Of a stretch of 33,137 nt of DNA, positions 7,063-15,738 are shown piece by piece. The DNA is from Alphaproteobacteria bacterium (GTDB lineage: Bacteria > Pseudomonadota > Alphaproteobacteria > ATCC43930 > CGMCC-115725). The position numbers and the translations under genes were made by a program. A model generated the notes under the pieces. That model worked only from the letters and a program-made list of their open reading frames with translations. It was not told the DNA's origin and made no database searches. Each line of letters begins with the position of its first letter. Position 1 is the first letter of the stretch. The DNA lies in contig JAJPHB010000011.1 of the NCBI GenBank assembly GCA_021325525.1, forward strand, positions 1 through 33,137. Direction: 5' to 3'.

Positions 7063-8055
7063 ATGGTCTCGATCTTTCAGCAGCCCTGGTGGCTCGATGC
7101 GGCGACCGACGGCGACTGGTCGATGGTCGAAAGCGCGCCGCGCTCGGGCCTCCGCGCGTCGCTGCCGATCTATGTCGAGCGCCATCGCTTCGGGTTGCAG
7201 AAGATCTGCATGCCGCCGCTGACGCGGACTCTGGGGCCGATCTTCACCGAGGTTCCGGGCGCGCCGCGCGCCAGCGCCACCACTCGGATGCGGGCGCGAC
7301 TGCAGATCATGGAGGACCTCATCGCGCGCCTGCCGCGGCATGTGATCTTCCAGCAGTTCTTCGGGCCCGACGCTTCCGAGCTCCTCGCCTTCCTCTTGAA
7401 GGGCTACGAGGTCGGCGTCTCCTATACCTTCCGCATCACCGACTGCGCCGACCACGATGCGGTCTGGCGGCGCATGCGCGACAAGACGCGGAACGTCATC
7501 CGCCGTGCCGGCGAGCGGTTCGAGGTGGCCGACGGATTGTCGGGAACGGCGTTCTCATCCTTCTATAGCGCCAACATCGCCCGGCGAAACCTTCGGCCCT
7601 TCTATGCGCCGCAGCGGATCGCCGCGCTCGTCGAAGCCGCGATGCGCCGCGCCGCCGGGACGGTGCTCTATTGCGCTGGAGGGGACGGCGTGCCGGTCGC
7701 GGCGATCTTCGTCGTCTGGGATGAGGCGCATCTCTATTACCTCATGTCCTCGCGCGACGAGCGCCGCGCCGACAATGGCGCCGTCAGCCTCTTGTTGTGG
7801 CGTGCTATCCAGCTCGCCGGCGCCAGGGGGCTCGATTTCGACTTCGACGGTTTTCACCTCGAGGGCGGCGCCATTTTCGCCACCCAGTTCGGCGGCGAGA
7901 TGGTGCCGCGCTGGAAGATCTCCTATGCCGTGCCGCTGGTCCGCCTGCGCTGGTCGCTGCGCGGCGCGCTGGCGCAGCTCCGGCCCGCGCGCCTGGGCCT
8001 GCGCATGCCCGCCCTCGCGCGGGCCGTCGCGCGTCAATCGGCGGCGGCGCCGTAG
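7063..8055 (+). CDS. GNAT/BioF2-like (FemAB-type) acyltransferase
   Basis: A 330-residue soluble protein of the BioF2/Acetyltransf_6 type with two GNAT-like halves. Typical features are the QQPWWLDA start, the central [12 protein letters not shown] segment (family pattern R-x-K-x-R-x-x-R-R-A), the [14 protein letters not shown] strand and the late DFDFDGF segment followed by the FATQFGGE turn. ATG 7063 is chosen because GGAG lies 4 bases upstream and the family homology begins here; the in-frame stretch upstream is Arg-rich and does not look coding. It is divergent from the PAP2 operon and convergent with gmd (22-bp overlap). Relatives occur in EPS loci and in PEP-CTERM-associated EPS loci, where they probably add acyl or aminoacyl groups; the substrate here is unknown. 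Confidence 0.85.
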   Translation: MVSIFQQPWWLDAATDGDWSMVESAPRSGLRASLPIYVERHRFGLQKICMPPLTRTLGPIFTEVPGAPRASATTRMRARLQIMEDLIARLPRHVIFQQFFGPDASELLAFLLKGYEVGVSYTFRITDCADHDAVWRRMRDKTRNVIRRAGERFEVADGLSGTAFSSFYSANIARRNLRPFYAPQRIAALVEAAMRRAAGTVLYCAGGDGVPVAAIFVVWDEAHLYYLMSSRDERRADNGAVSLLLWRAIQLAGARGLDFDFDGFHLEGGAIFATQFGGEMVPRWKISYAVPLVRLRWSLRGALAQLRPARLGLRMPALARAVARQSAAAP

Positions 8056-9113
8056 CGCGCGGGCTCGCCGGCAACGGTCTCCAGATCGCGTTCCACCATT
8101 TCGCGCACAAGGGCGTCGAAGTCGACGCAGTGCCGCCAGCCGAGCCGCGTTCGCGCCTTCGTCGGGTCGCCGAGGAGAAGCTCGACCTCGGTCGGCCGGA
8201 AATAGCGTGGATCGACCTTGATGCGCACGGCGCCGCTGCGCGCATCGACGCCTTCCTCGGCGACGCCCGTGCCGCGCCAGACGATGCGGATGCCGGCCGC
8301 CGCGAAAGCGCATTCGACGAATTCGCGCACCGAGTGCGCCTCGCCGGTCGCCAGCACGTAGTCGTCGGGCGTCCGCTGCTGGAGGATGAGCCACATGCCT
8401 TCGACGAAGTCGCGGGCGTGGCCCCAGTCGCGCCGCGCCTCGAGATTGCCGAGATAGAGCCGGTCCTGCTTGCCGAGCGCGATCGCGGCGGCGGCGCGCG
8501 TGATCTTGCGGGTGACGAAGGTCTCGCCGCGCAGCGGGCTCTCGTGGTTGAACAGGATGCCGTTCGAGGCGTGCAGGCCGTAGGCCTCGCGGTAATTGAC
8601 CGTGATCCAGTAGGCATAGAGCTTCGCCGCGGCGTAGGGCGAGCGCGGGTAGAACGGCGTCGTCTCGCGCTGCGGCGTCTCCTGAACCTTGCCGAAGAGC
8701 TCCGAGGTCGAGGCCTGGTAGAAGCGCGTCTCGCGCTCGAGGCCGAGGATGCGAATGGCTTCGAGCAGGCGCAGCGTGCCGATGGCATCGGCATTGGCCG
8801 TGTATTCCGGCGTCTCGAAGCTGACCTTCACATGGCTCTGGGCGGCGAGATTGTAGATCTCGTCCGGGCGCACCTGCTGGACGAGGCGCACGAGGTTCGT
8901 CGCGTCGGTAAGGTCGCCGTAATGCAGGTGAAAGGGCACGCCCCGCTCATGCGGGTCGCGATAGAGATGGTCGACGCGCGCTGTGTTGAAGAGCGACGAC
9001 CGCCGCTTCAGCCCATGCACATGGTAGCCCTTGCGCAGCAGGAATTCGGCGAGGTAGGCGCCGTCCTGTCCCGTTGCACCGGTGATGAGGGCGGTCTTCG
9101 CGCGGCCTGTCAT
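8034..9113 (-). CDS. gmd: GDP-mannose 4,6-dehydratase
   Basis: A 359-residue short-chain dehydrogenase/reductase of the extended type, full length for Gmd. The NADP-binding loop GATGQDG is at 12-18, the following KRRSS at 36-40, the catalytic STSE at 135-138 and the Tyr160-xxx-Lys164 pair; the [15 protein letters not shown] block is diagnostic of Gmd. It converts GDP-D-mannose to GDP-4-keto-6-deoxy-D-mannose, the precursor of GDP-L-fucose, GDP-D-rhamnose or GDP-perosamine. No GMER/Rmd reductase or aminotransferase is in the window, so the final sugar is open. ATG 9113 is chosen because the Rossmann strand starts at residue 7. It is divergent from the wzc-like gene across a 276-bp gap. Confidence 0.96.
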   Translation of the reverse strand: MTGRAKTALITGATGQDGAYLAEFLLRKGYHVHGLKRRSSLFNTARVDHLYRDPHERGVPFHLHYGDLTDATNLVRLVQQVRPDEIYNLAAQSHVKVSFETPEYTANADAIGTLRLLEAIRILGLERETRFYQASTSELFGKVQETPQRETTPFYPRSPYAAAKLYAYWITVNYREAYGLHASNGILFNHESPLRGETFVTRKITRAAAAIALGKQDRLYLGNLEARRDWGHARDFVEGMWLILQQRTPDDYVLATGEAHSVREFVECAFAAAGIRIVWRGTGVAEEGVDARSGAVRIKVDPRYFRPTEVELLLGDPTKARTRLGWRHCVDFDALVREMVERDLETVAGEPARYGAAAD

Positions 9114-9280
9114 TGCCTGTTTTCCTTTCCGTGAAAAGCGGCGTTCCGCTCGATGGCCGCATATCGCCCTACCGCCCGCGCGGGCGGGCTTCAACGGCAA
9201 AAGCGGGCACTTTCTTTTCCGGCGACGGCCGACCCTCCGAGCCGCACCGGCGCGAAAGTATTACGACCTTTGCGTCCGAT

Positions 9281-9297
9281 GAATCCGCGGCGGATTC
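9281..9297. promoter_or_regulatory. Perfect inverted repeat, candidate operator between gmd and the wzc-like gene
   Basis: GAATCCGC-G-GCGGATTC is a perfect 8-bp inverted repeat around one base, lying 92 bp before the co-polymerase start and 168 bp from the gmd start. The placement in a divergent EPS promoter region suggests a dimeric regulator site that could control both directions. No core promoter could be assigned with confidence. Confidence 0.45.
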
Positions 9298-9389
9298 CTC
9301 TAGAAATGCCCGTTCTTGCCCGGACCGCGTCCTCGGCGCGACGGGTGCCCGGCATCGAAACGAGCCGGCACGAAACGAGAGAGTCGGCG

Positions 9390-11684
9390 ATGAACCTCGT
9401 CCCAGCGGCTTCGCAGCCTCCTTTTCTGCCGCAGCATTCCGACGCGACGCTTTCCGGCTTGCGTCCCATCGACGCGGCCGCCCGCGAGGTGGATCTCTGG
9501 AAGTTCGCGGCGCGGCTGTGGCGGCGGAAGCTGGCGATCATCGTTCTCGCTTTCGTCCTCTTCGTGCCGGCGGCGCTGGCGATCTTCCTGCTGACGCCGC
9601 TCTATCACGCCGAGGCCGTGGTGATGATCGACGGAAGCAAGGCCGATATTCTCCACACGAAGGCAGTGCTGCCCGGCATATCCGTGCCGCAGGAAGATCC
9701 GGTCTCGGTCGTGCAGAGCGAGATTCAGGTCATCACATCGCAGCAGCTCGCCAAGCGCGTCATCGCCAAGCTCGGGCTGCTCGAAGATCCGGAATTCAAC
9801 CCCGCCCTTCGTCCGCCCTCCTTCGCCAAGCGTCTCCTCGGCCCGGTGGTCGAGAGAGTGCGTGCCTGGGCAATGGATGCCTGGGAACGCCTCGTCGGGC
9901 CCACGGCGCCAGGTGGCGCCGCAGCGCAAGCGAGAACGCGGGCGCCCATGGCCGTCGCCACGGAAATCTTCGGCGACAAGCTCGGCGCCGCGCCGGTCGG
10001 CCGCTCGCGCGCCATCCGCATCTTCGTCGAGGCGACCTCGCCGGAAACGGCGACGCGGATCGTCAACACCGTCGCCGATCTCTACGTCGCCGATCAGCGC
10101 GACGCCAAGGTGGCAGCGACGAAAGCGGCAAACGAATGGCTGCAGGCGCGCGCCGAGGAACTTCGCGGCGAGGTCGAGCGGTCCTATCACGAGGTCGAGC
10201 GCTCGCGGGCCGAGGGCGGCTTGCTGCGCGGCAAGGACGCGACGCTGATCGCGCAGCAGATTTCCGAAGTCTCCTCGCAGCTCACCGCGGCGCGCGAGAG
10301 GCAGAGCGAGGCCGAGGCGCGCCTTGCCGAGACGCGCAAGCTCGCCGCCGCGAAAGGCGTCGATCGCAATGGCGCGAAGGTGGTCGATTCGCCGCATCTG
10401 CAGCTGCTTCGCCTGCACGAATCCGAGCTGCTGCAGCGGAAGGCGGACCTCCTCACCCGCTATGGGCCGAAATACCCGCCCGTCGCCGAAATCAACGCCG
10501 AGCTCGTCCAGCTCCGCGCCACGCTCAAGGGCGAGAGCGACCGCGTCATCCAGGAGATGCAGAGCGATGTCGGGCGCGAGCGGGCCAATGTCGAGCGCCT
10601 CGCCTCGGCGCTCGCCTTGCTGAGGACGCGCCTTGCCGAAGCCAACCAGGCGGCGGCCCATGTCACGACCCTGGAGCGCGGCGCGATCTCCAAGGATGCG
10701 CTCTACCAGAACCTCGTCACGCGCATGCAGGAGACGGGGATCGAGGCCGCGGTCCAGCAGCCGGATTCAGTGGTCCTCTCCTTCGCCGATCCGCCGGCGC
10801 TCCCGTTCTTCCCGAACAAGCACACGCTGCTGCCGCTGGCGCTGTTGACCTCCCTCATCCTCGCCGCCGGCGCCGTGCTCGCCCTCGACAGCCGCAAGAA
10901 GGGCTTCCTCGCGCCGCACGAGCTCGACGGCGCGCTGCCGGCGGGCGCCCTCGGCCTCATTCCAACGGTGCGCGGCCTGCAGAGCACGGTCGATGCGCCC
11001 GGCATTCTCGCCGCGCACCGTTCACGCTCGGCTTTCGTCGAGGCGATCGGCAGCCTCCATGTGCGCCTCCTCATCTCCTCCTCGCGGCGCCCGAAATCCG
11101 TGCTCATCGCCTCCGCCCTGCCCGGCGAGGGCAAGAGCTCGACCGCCATGGCCCTCGCTCTTCTGATCGCCAAGGCCGGCCGCCGCGCCGTCATCATCGA
11201 CTGCGACATCCGCAGACCGCATCTCGACGAGGCATTCGGCCTCGCCCGCTCGCCCGGGGTCACGGAGTTTCTCACCGGCGTCGCCGGGCTTTCCGAGATC
11301 GTTCACCGCAACGAGCGCTTCGGCATCGATATCGTCCCCGCCGGCAAGGCGGTCTCGCATCCGGGCGAGCTCATCGGATCGGAGCGGATGCCCATGCTGC
11401 TCGACGGGCTGACGGCCTCGCACGACCTCGTCATCATCGATTCGCCGCCGCTGATGGCCGTGTCGGACGCGCTTGTGCTCGCGCCGCTCGCCGACAAGAC
11501 GGTGTTCCTCGTGCGCTGGGCGAAGACGCCGCGCCGGATCGCGGCGCGCGCCCTCAAGATGCTCGTCGACGCCGATGCCGATCTCGCCGGGACGATGCTG
11601 TCCCTCGTCCGCCTCGACAAGCTGGTGAAGCACGATTTCGAAGGCGATTACGACGCCAGCGTCTATCGCTACTACCAGGCGTGA
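9390..11684 (+). CDS. Wzc/ExoP-type polysaccharide co-polymerase with BY-kinase domain
   Basis: A 764-residue fusion of chain-length determinant and bacterial tyrosine kinase. Wzz-like part: membrane segment about 49-71, a long periplasmic coiled-coil region (about 290-500) and a second membrane segment near 480-510 after the Pro-rich FPNKH stretch. Kinase part: Walker A GEGKSS with Lys582, Walker A' VIIDCD at 601-606, Walker B LVIIDS with Asp684, and a C-terminal tyrosine cluster (Tyr754, 759, 761, 762). The family regulates EPS chain length and export by cyclic autophosphorylation with Wza/ExoF-type exporters. ATG 9390 is chosen because residues match the family start; an in-frame ATG at 9306 is an alternative. 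No cognate phosphatase or exporter is seen nearby. Confidence 0.94.
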   Translation: MNLVPAASQPPFLPQHSDATLSGLRPIDAAAREVDLWKFAARLWRRKLAIIVLAFVLFVPAALAIFLLTPLYHAEAVVMIDGSKADILHTKAVLPGISVPQEDPVSVVQSEIQVITSQQLAKRVIAKLGLLEDPEFNPALRPPSFAKRLLGPVVERVRAWAMDAWERLVGPTAPGGAAAQARTRAPMAVATEIFGDKLGAAPVGRSRAIRIFVEATSPETATRIVNTVADLYVADQRDAKVAATKAANEWLQARAEELRGEVERSYHEVERSRAEGGLLRGKDATLIAQQISEVSSQLTAARERQSEAEARLAETRKLAAAKGVDRNGAKVVDSPHLQLLRLHESELLQRKADLLTRYGPKYPPVAEINAELVQLRATLKGESDRVIQEMQSDVGRERANVERLASALALLRTRLAEANQAAAHVTTLERGAISKDALYQNLVTRMQETGIEAAVQQPDSVVLSFADPPALPFFPNKHTLLPLALLTSLILAAGAVLALDSRKKGFLAPHELDGALPAGALGLIPTVRGLQSTVDAPGILAAHRSRSAFVEAIGSLHVRLLISSSRRPKSVLIASALPGEGKSSTAMALALLIAKAGRRAVIIDCDIRRPHLDEAFGLARSPGVTEFLTGVAGLSEIVHRNERFGIDIVPAGKAVSHPGELIGSERMPMLLDGLTASHDLVIIDSPPLMAVSDALVLAPLADKTVFLVRWAKTPRRIAARALKMLVDADADLAGTMLSLVRLDKLVKHDFEGDYDASVYRYYQA

Positions 11685-11811
11685 TGTCGGCCGCCGGATT
11701 CGCCTCCACACCGTGCCAAGGCGCAGGCCGCCTCTTAAGAGAAAGCCGACCCGCTCCTCGGCTCCACCCGCCCGCACCAATGCGCCCTGTCGCGCGCCGC
11801 CGCCATGCTCG

Positions 11812-11827
11812 ACGATCGCGCGATCGT
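11812..11827. promoter_or_regulatory. 16-bp perfect palindrome upstream of the GT4 operon
   Basis: ACGATCGCGCGATCGT is a perfect palindrome 60 bp before the GT4 start, in the 202-bp gap after the co-polymerase gene. Its place and symmetry suggest a regulator site for the downstream glycosyltransferase operon. It has two GATC and overlapping CGCG steps, so chance in GC-rich DNA cannot be excluded. Confidence 0.35.
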
Positions 11828-11886
11828 GATCATGCGACCGACCACGCTCCGAGAGCGCGTCCCGGGATCCGGCAAGGAGTGCCGCC

Positions 11887-13026
11887 ATGCGCGTAGCGAT
11901 CGTCCATTACTGGCTTGTCGGCATGCGCGGCGGCGAGAAGGTTCTGGAAGCGCTGTGCGAGACGTTTCCTGACGCCGACATTTTCACGCATGTCTACGTC
12001 CCCTCGAAGATCTCGGACACGATCAAGGCGCACCGCATCCGGACGACCTTCATCGCCAAGCTGCCGATGGCGAGCCGTCTCTACCAGAAATACCTGCCGC
12101 TCATGCCGATGGCGCTGGAGCAGCTCGATCTCAGCGCCTACGACCTGGTGATCAGCAGCGAATCGGGGCCAGCCAAGGGCGTCATCACCCGCCCGGACGC
12201 GCTCCATGTCTGCTACTGCCACACGCCGATGCGCTATCTCTGGAACAGCTATCACGCCTACAAATCGGCGGCCAACCCGGCGACGCGCCTCCTCATGCTG
12301 ACGCTGATGCACCGTTTGCGGCTCTGGGATTTGGCGAGCGCGGCGCGCGTCGATTACTTCATCGCCAATTCCGAGAACGTCGCCAGCCGCATCCGGAAAT
12401 ACTACCGCCGGAGCGCCAAGGTCATCTATCCGCCGGTCGATACGCAGCAGATCCAGGCGACGCGCGACGAGCCCGGCGACTTCTATCTGCATGTGGGGCA
12501 GCTCGTCCGCTACAAGCGGACCGAGATCGCGATCGCGGCCTTCAACCGCATGAAAAAGCGCCTCGTCGTCATCGGCCAGGGCGAGGAGTTCCGCAATCTC
12601 AAGAAGATCGCCGGCCCCACCGTCGAAATGATCGGCTGGCAGGATGGCGAAAGCCTCTCGGCCTATTACGCGCGCTGCCGCGCCCTCATCTTCGTCGCCG
12701 ACGAGGATTTCGGCATCGTGCCGGTCGAGGCCATGAGCGCCGGCCGGCCGGTGATCGCGCTGCGCCAGGGCGGCGCGCTCGAGACGGTGATCCCGGGCGA
12801 GACCGGCATCTTCTTCGAGGAGCAGACCGTTGAGGCGCTGAGCGAGGCCGTCGCTCGCTTCGAGCTGCTCGAGCACACCTTCGAGAAGAAGCGGATCGCG
12901 ATGCGCGCCAAGGCGTTTTCGAAAGCCGTCTTCAAGGACCGCATCGTCGAGGCGATCGACGGCTGGTTCGACGCGCGGCCTTCGGCGCGGGCCCCGCTCG
13001 AGCCGCGCATGCTGCGCGTCTCGTGA
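11887..13026 (+). CDS. Glycosyltransferase family 4 (WbaZ-like)
   Basis: A 379-residue GT-B fold transferase. The N-terminal half begins IVHYWLVGMRGGEKVLEAL, the glycine-rich acceptor loop typical of WbaZ-type enzymes, and contains CYCHTPMRYLW near 115-125. The donor half has LVRYKRTEIAI near 208-218 and the retaining GT4 EX7E motif, Glu273 to Glu281, in EDFGIVPVE. It probably adds a mannose-like sugar from a GDP or UDP donor; the exact sugar is unknown. AGGAG 7 bases before ATG 11887 fixes the start. It opens a packed operon: its stop overlaps the GTG start of the Wzy-like gene by 4 bp. Confidence 0.92.
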   Translation: MRVAIVHYWLVGMRGGEKVLEALCETFPDADIFTHVYVPSKISDTIKAHRIRTTFIAKLPMASRLYQKYLPLMPMALEQLDLSAYDLVISSESGPAKGVITRPDALHVCYCHTPMRYLWNSYHAYKSAANPATRLLMLTLMHRLRLWDLASAARVDYFIANSENVASRIRKYYRRSAKVIYPPVDTQQIQATRDEPGDFYLHVGQLVRYKRTEIAIAAFNRMKKRLVVIGQGEEFRNLKKIAGPTVEMIGWQDGESLSAYYARCRALIFVADEDFGIVPVEAMSAGRPVIALRQGGALETVIPGETGIFFEEQTVEALSEAVARFELLEHTFEKKRIAMRAKAFSKAVFKDRIVEAIDGWFDARPSARAPLEPRMLRVS

Positions 13027-14450
13027 GCTTCGCCGGGTTTCAGGAAGCCGGGCTCGGTGCGGCGCTCCGCCGGCCGTCCCGCGCGGTCGCCGGCTGGTGC
13101 GCCATCTACTGCTTCGTCATCGCCATCGCCGCCCTCGTCCTGCTGGGCCGCGGCGCCGCGCTTGGCCTCGTCTTCCCGACCCTCGGGTTTCTCCTCGGGG
13201 TGTTTCTCTTCGCGACGAGCCCGGCGCAGTATATCGGCTATAGCTGGTGGCTGTGGTTCCTCGCCCCCGAGGTGCGGCGCTTCGTCGATTTCCACAGCGC
13301 CTGGCACCCGATCAGCCCGGTGATGCTGACCCCGCTCCTCGTCGCCGGCCTCTCCGCCGTGACGCTGGTGCGCCGCTCTCCGGCGCTGCGCCTGCGCGAG
13401 CTTGCCGGCTTCGCCCTCGTCGTCGTTGCGCTCTTCTACGGCTTCGTCGTCGGCTTCGCCAAGACCGGCCCCTTCGCCGCCAGCTTCGCCATTCTCAACT
13501 GGGCGGTGCCGGTCGCCTTCGCCTTCCATATCGCGGCGAGCGCCGCCGAATACCCGAGCCACCGCTCAGCACTCCGGCGCAGCTTCACTCTGGGAACGCT
13601 GGTGATGGGCGTTTACGGCGTCTTCCAGTATTTCGTGCTGCCGCCCTGGGACCAGTTCTGGCTCGTCAATGTCGACATGCCGAGTCAGGGCTACCCCTAT
13701 CCGACATTGTTCCGCGTCTTCAGCACGATGCATTCCTGCGGCCCCTTCGCCTTCATCATCGGCGCCGGACTCCTGCTGCTGATGACCGGGGGCGGCGTGC
13801 TGCGCCTGCCGGCCGCGGCCGCGGGCGTCGCGAGCTTCGCCCTGTCGCTGGTGCGCGCGGCGTGGCTCGGCTGGGTCGTCGGCGTGATCGTCCTCCTCGC
13901 GAAGCTGCGCCTCGCGATGCGGCTGCAGCTCGTGCTTGCCGCCGTGCTCGTTGCCGCGATCGGCGGGCCCATTCTGCTGAACAGTCCGCTCTCTGGTCCC
14001 GTCGGCGAGCGCATCGGCTCGCTGACCGCGCTCGACCAGGACGAGAGCTATGCCGACCGCCGGCAATTCTACAAGGATTTCCTCGGCGTCGCCCTGTCCG
14101 ACATCGCCGGCGAGGGCATCGGCTCGACCGGCACCGCGACGAAGCTCAGCAACAATGGAGAGATGGGCGAATACGGCTATTTCGACAGCGGCGTCATGCA
14201 GCTTCCCTTCGTGCTCGGCTGGTTCGGCTGCGCCGTCTATGTCGCGGGGCTTCTCGCGCTGCTGCGCCAGGGCGTCTTCGCGGCACCGCCCAAGGGCGAC
14301 GATTTCGCCGCAGCGGCGCAGGCGATCGCCGTCTCGATCGGCGTCATGCTGATCTCCGACAACACGCTCGTCGGCGTCATGGGCATGGGGTTCTGGACCT
14401 TCCTCGGCGCCGGCCTCGCGGCGCGGCGGCATGCGGCGCTGTGGCGGTGA
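13023..14450 (+). CDS. O-antigen polymerase/ligase-like membrane protein (Wzy-type)
   Basis: A 475-residue polytopic protein with about ten or more hydrophobic segments and a large hydrophilic loop late in the chain (about 320-390, containing DQDESYADRRQFYKDF and GEGIGSTG), the layout of O-antigen polymerase/ligase (Wzy_C-like) proteins. Conserved Arg in SLVRAAWLG near residue 280 fits the family's WxxxxR-type region. It should polymerise lipid-linked repeat units on the periplasmic side. The start is GTG 13023 overlapping the upstream stop as GTGA. It lies between two GT4 genes and before the flippase, which supports a polymerase over a ligase. Primary sequences of this family diverge strongly, so the family call rests on topology and context. 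Confidence 0.82.
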   Translation: MSFAGFQEAGLGAALRRPSRAVAGWCAIYCFVIAIAALVLLGRGAALGLVFPTLGFLLGVFLFATSPAQYIGYSWWLWFLAPEVRRFVDFHSAWHPISPVMLTPLLVAGLSAVTLVRRSPALRLRELAGFALVVVALFYGFVVGFAKTGPFAASFAILNWAVPVAFAFHIAASAAEYPSHRSALRRSFTLGTLVMGVYGVFQYFVLPPWDQFWLVNVDMPSQGYPYPTLFRVFSTMHSCGPFAFIIGAGLLLLMTGGGVLRLPAAAAGVASFALSLVRAAWLGWVVGVIVLLAKLRLAMRLQLVLAAVLVAAIGGPILLNSPLSGPVGERIGSLTALDQDESYADRRQFYKDFLGVALSDIAGEGIGSTGTATKLSNNGEMGEYGYFDSGVMQLPFVLGWFGCAVYVAGLLALLRQGVFAAPPKGDDFAAAAQAIAVSIGVMLISDNTLVGVMGMGFWTFLGAGLAARRHAALWR

Positions 14451-14457
14451 GGGCCCG

Positions 14458-15738
14458 ATGCTGAGCATCGTCGTCATCTGCGATCACGCGCATGTCTCGG
14501 GCGGCCTGGCGAAGGTCGCGATCGGCAGCGCCTGCGCTCTGCGCCGCCGCGGCCACCGCGTCATCCTGCTCGCCGGCATGGCGCCCGTCGCGCCGGAGCT
14601 CGCCGCGGCCGGCGTCGAAACCCTGTGCCTCGGCCAGCAGGATCTGCTGAGCAGCGGCGGCACGCTCGGGGCCGGCCTCCGCGCCATCTGGAACACCGCA
14701 GCGCCGCGCGCCCTCGCCCGCATTCTCGCCGGGCTCGACCGGCGCAACGCCGTCATTCACATCCACGGCTGGAGCAAGCTGCTGTCGCCGAGCATCGTCG
14801 CGGCGAGCCGCCGGTCGGGCGTCGCCCTCGTCCAAACGCTGCACGATTACGTCGCCCTTTGCCCGAACGGCGCCTTCTTCAATTATGTGGGCGGCGCCAA
14901 TTGCCCATTGCGGCCGCTCTCGCCGAGCTGCCTTGCGACGAATTGCGATGCCCGCCATGCAGCGCATAAGGCATGGCGCGTCGCGCGCCACGCCGTCCTC
15001 TTCGCCCGCGCGGGTGCAAGCGGCGACAGCGATTTCATCTATCTCAGCGAGTTTCAGAGGCGGGTGATCGCTCCGCACCTGCCGGAGGGCGTGCGGCTGC
15101 ATCTCGTGCCGAATCCGGTCGAGGTCGAGAAGGAAGGGCGGGCGGCGGTCGCGCAAAACCGCAGCTTCGTCTTCATCGGGCGGCTCTCGAGAGAAAAGGG
15201 GCCGGAGCTCTTCGCGCGCGCCGCTGCCAGCGCCGGGGTGCCGGCCGTCTTCATCGGCGATGGGCCGGAAGAGAAGCGGCTGCGGGCCCTCGCGCCCGAG
15301 GCTGAGTTCACGGGCTGGCTCGATCGGGCGGCGCTCACCAGCCACTTGCGCAGCGCGCGCGCGCTCGTTTTCCCCTCGCTCTGGTACGAGACCTTCGGAC
15401 TTGCCGTCTACGAGGCGATGGCCCATGGCGTTCCCGCCATTGTCAGCGACAACACGGCGCCTGCCGCCGCCATCGAGCACGGGGTCACCGGGCTGCGCTT
15501 CCGAAGCGGCCTTGCGAGCGATCTCGCGCGGCAAATCACGGCGCTCGGCTACGACGGCCTTGCCGAACGCATCGGCGGCGCCGCTTATGCGCGCTATTGG
15601 CGCGCGCCTTTGACATTGGAGCGCCATATCGACTGCCTCGAAGAGGTCTATGCGCGCGTCCTCCGGCGGCGGTGGGCGGCGGCCGTCGCCATGCCGGCGG
15701 CGCGCCCGATGCCGCGCAGCCCAGCGGTGCCGCGATGA
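14458..15738 (+). CDS. Glycosyltransferase family 4
   Basis: A 426-residue GT-B transferase, distinct from the one at 11887. N-terminal region: HAHVSGGLAKVAIGSACAL, a Gly-rich loop, then HIHGWSK and LVQTLHDYVALCPNG, the segment common to many EPS GT4 enzymes. A Cys-rich patch follows (NCPLRPLSPSCLATNCDA). C-terminal half: VFIGRLSREKGPELF and the EX7E motif Glu311 to Glu319 in ETFGLAVYE. GAGGG 5 bases before ATG 14458 supports that start, 7 bases after the Wzy-like gene. The last 25 residues are Ala/Pro/Arg-rich and beyond the fold. Donor sugar unknown. The stop overlaps the flippase ATG (ATGA). Confidence 0.92.
   Translation: MLSIVVICDHAHVSGGLAKVAIGSACALRRRGHRVILLAGMAPVAPELAAAGVETLCLGQQDLLSSGGTLGAGLRAIWNTAAPRALARILAGLDRRNAVIHIHGWSKLLSPSIVAASRRSGVALVQTLHDYVALCPNGAFFNYVGGANCPLRPLSPSCLATNCDARHAAHKAWRVARHAVLFARAGASGDSDFIYLSEFQRRVIAPHLPEGVRLHLVPNPVEVEKEGRAAVAQNRSFVFIGRLSREKGPELFARAAASAGVPAVFIGDGPEEKRLRALAPEAEFTGWLDRAALTSHLRSARALVFPSLWYETFGLAVYEAMAHGVPAIVSDNTAPAAAIEHGVTGLRFRSGLASDLARQITALGYDGLAERIGGAAYARYWRAPLTLERHIDCLEEVYARVLRRRWAAAVAMPAARPMPRSPAVPR

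Noticed and set aside
6855-7455. Minus-strand frame opposite the acyltransferase, and the Arg-rich upstream extension of the acyltransferase
   Set aside because: Neither has a recognisable domain; the acyltransferase from ATG 7063 has both ribosome site and family homology.
9113-11896. Second long plus-strand frame (927 codons) overlapping the co-polymerase gene
   Set aside because: It is the +1-shifted frame of the Wzc-like gene, Arg/Pro-rich and without domains.
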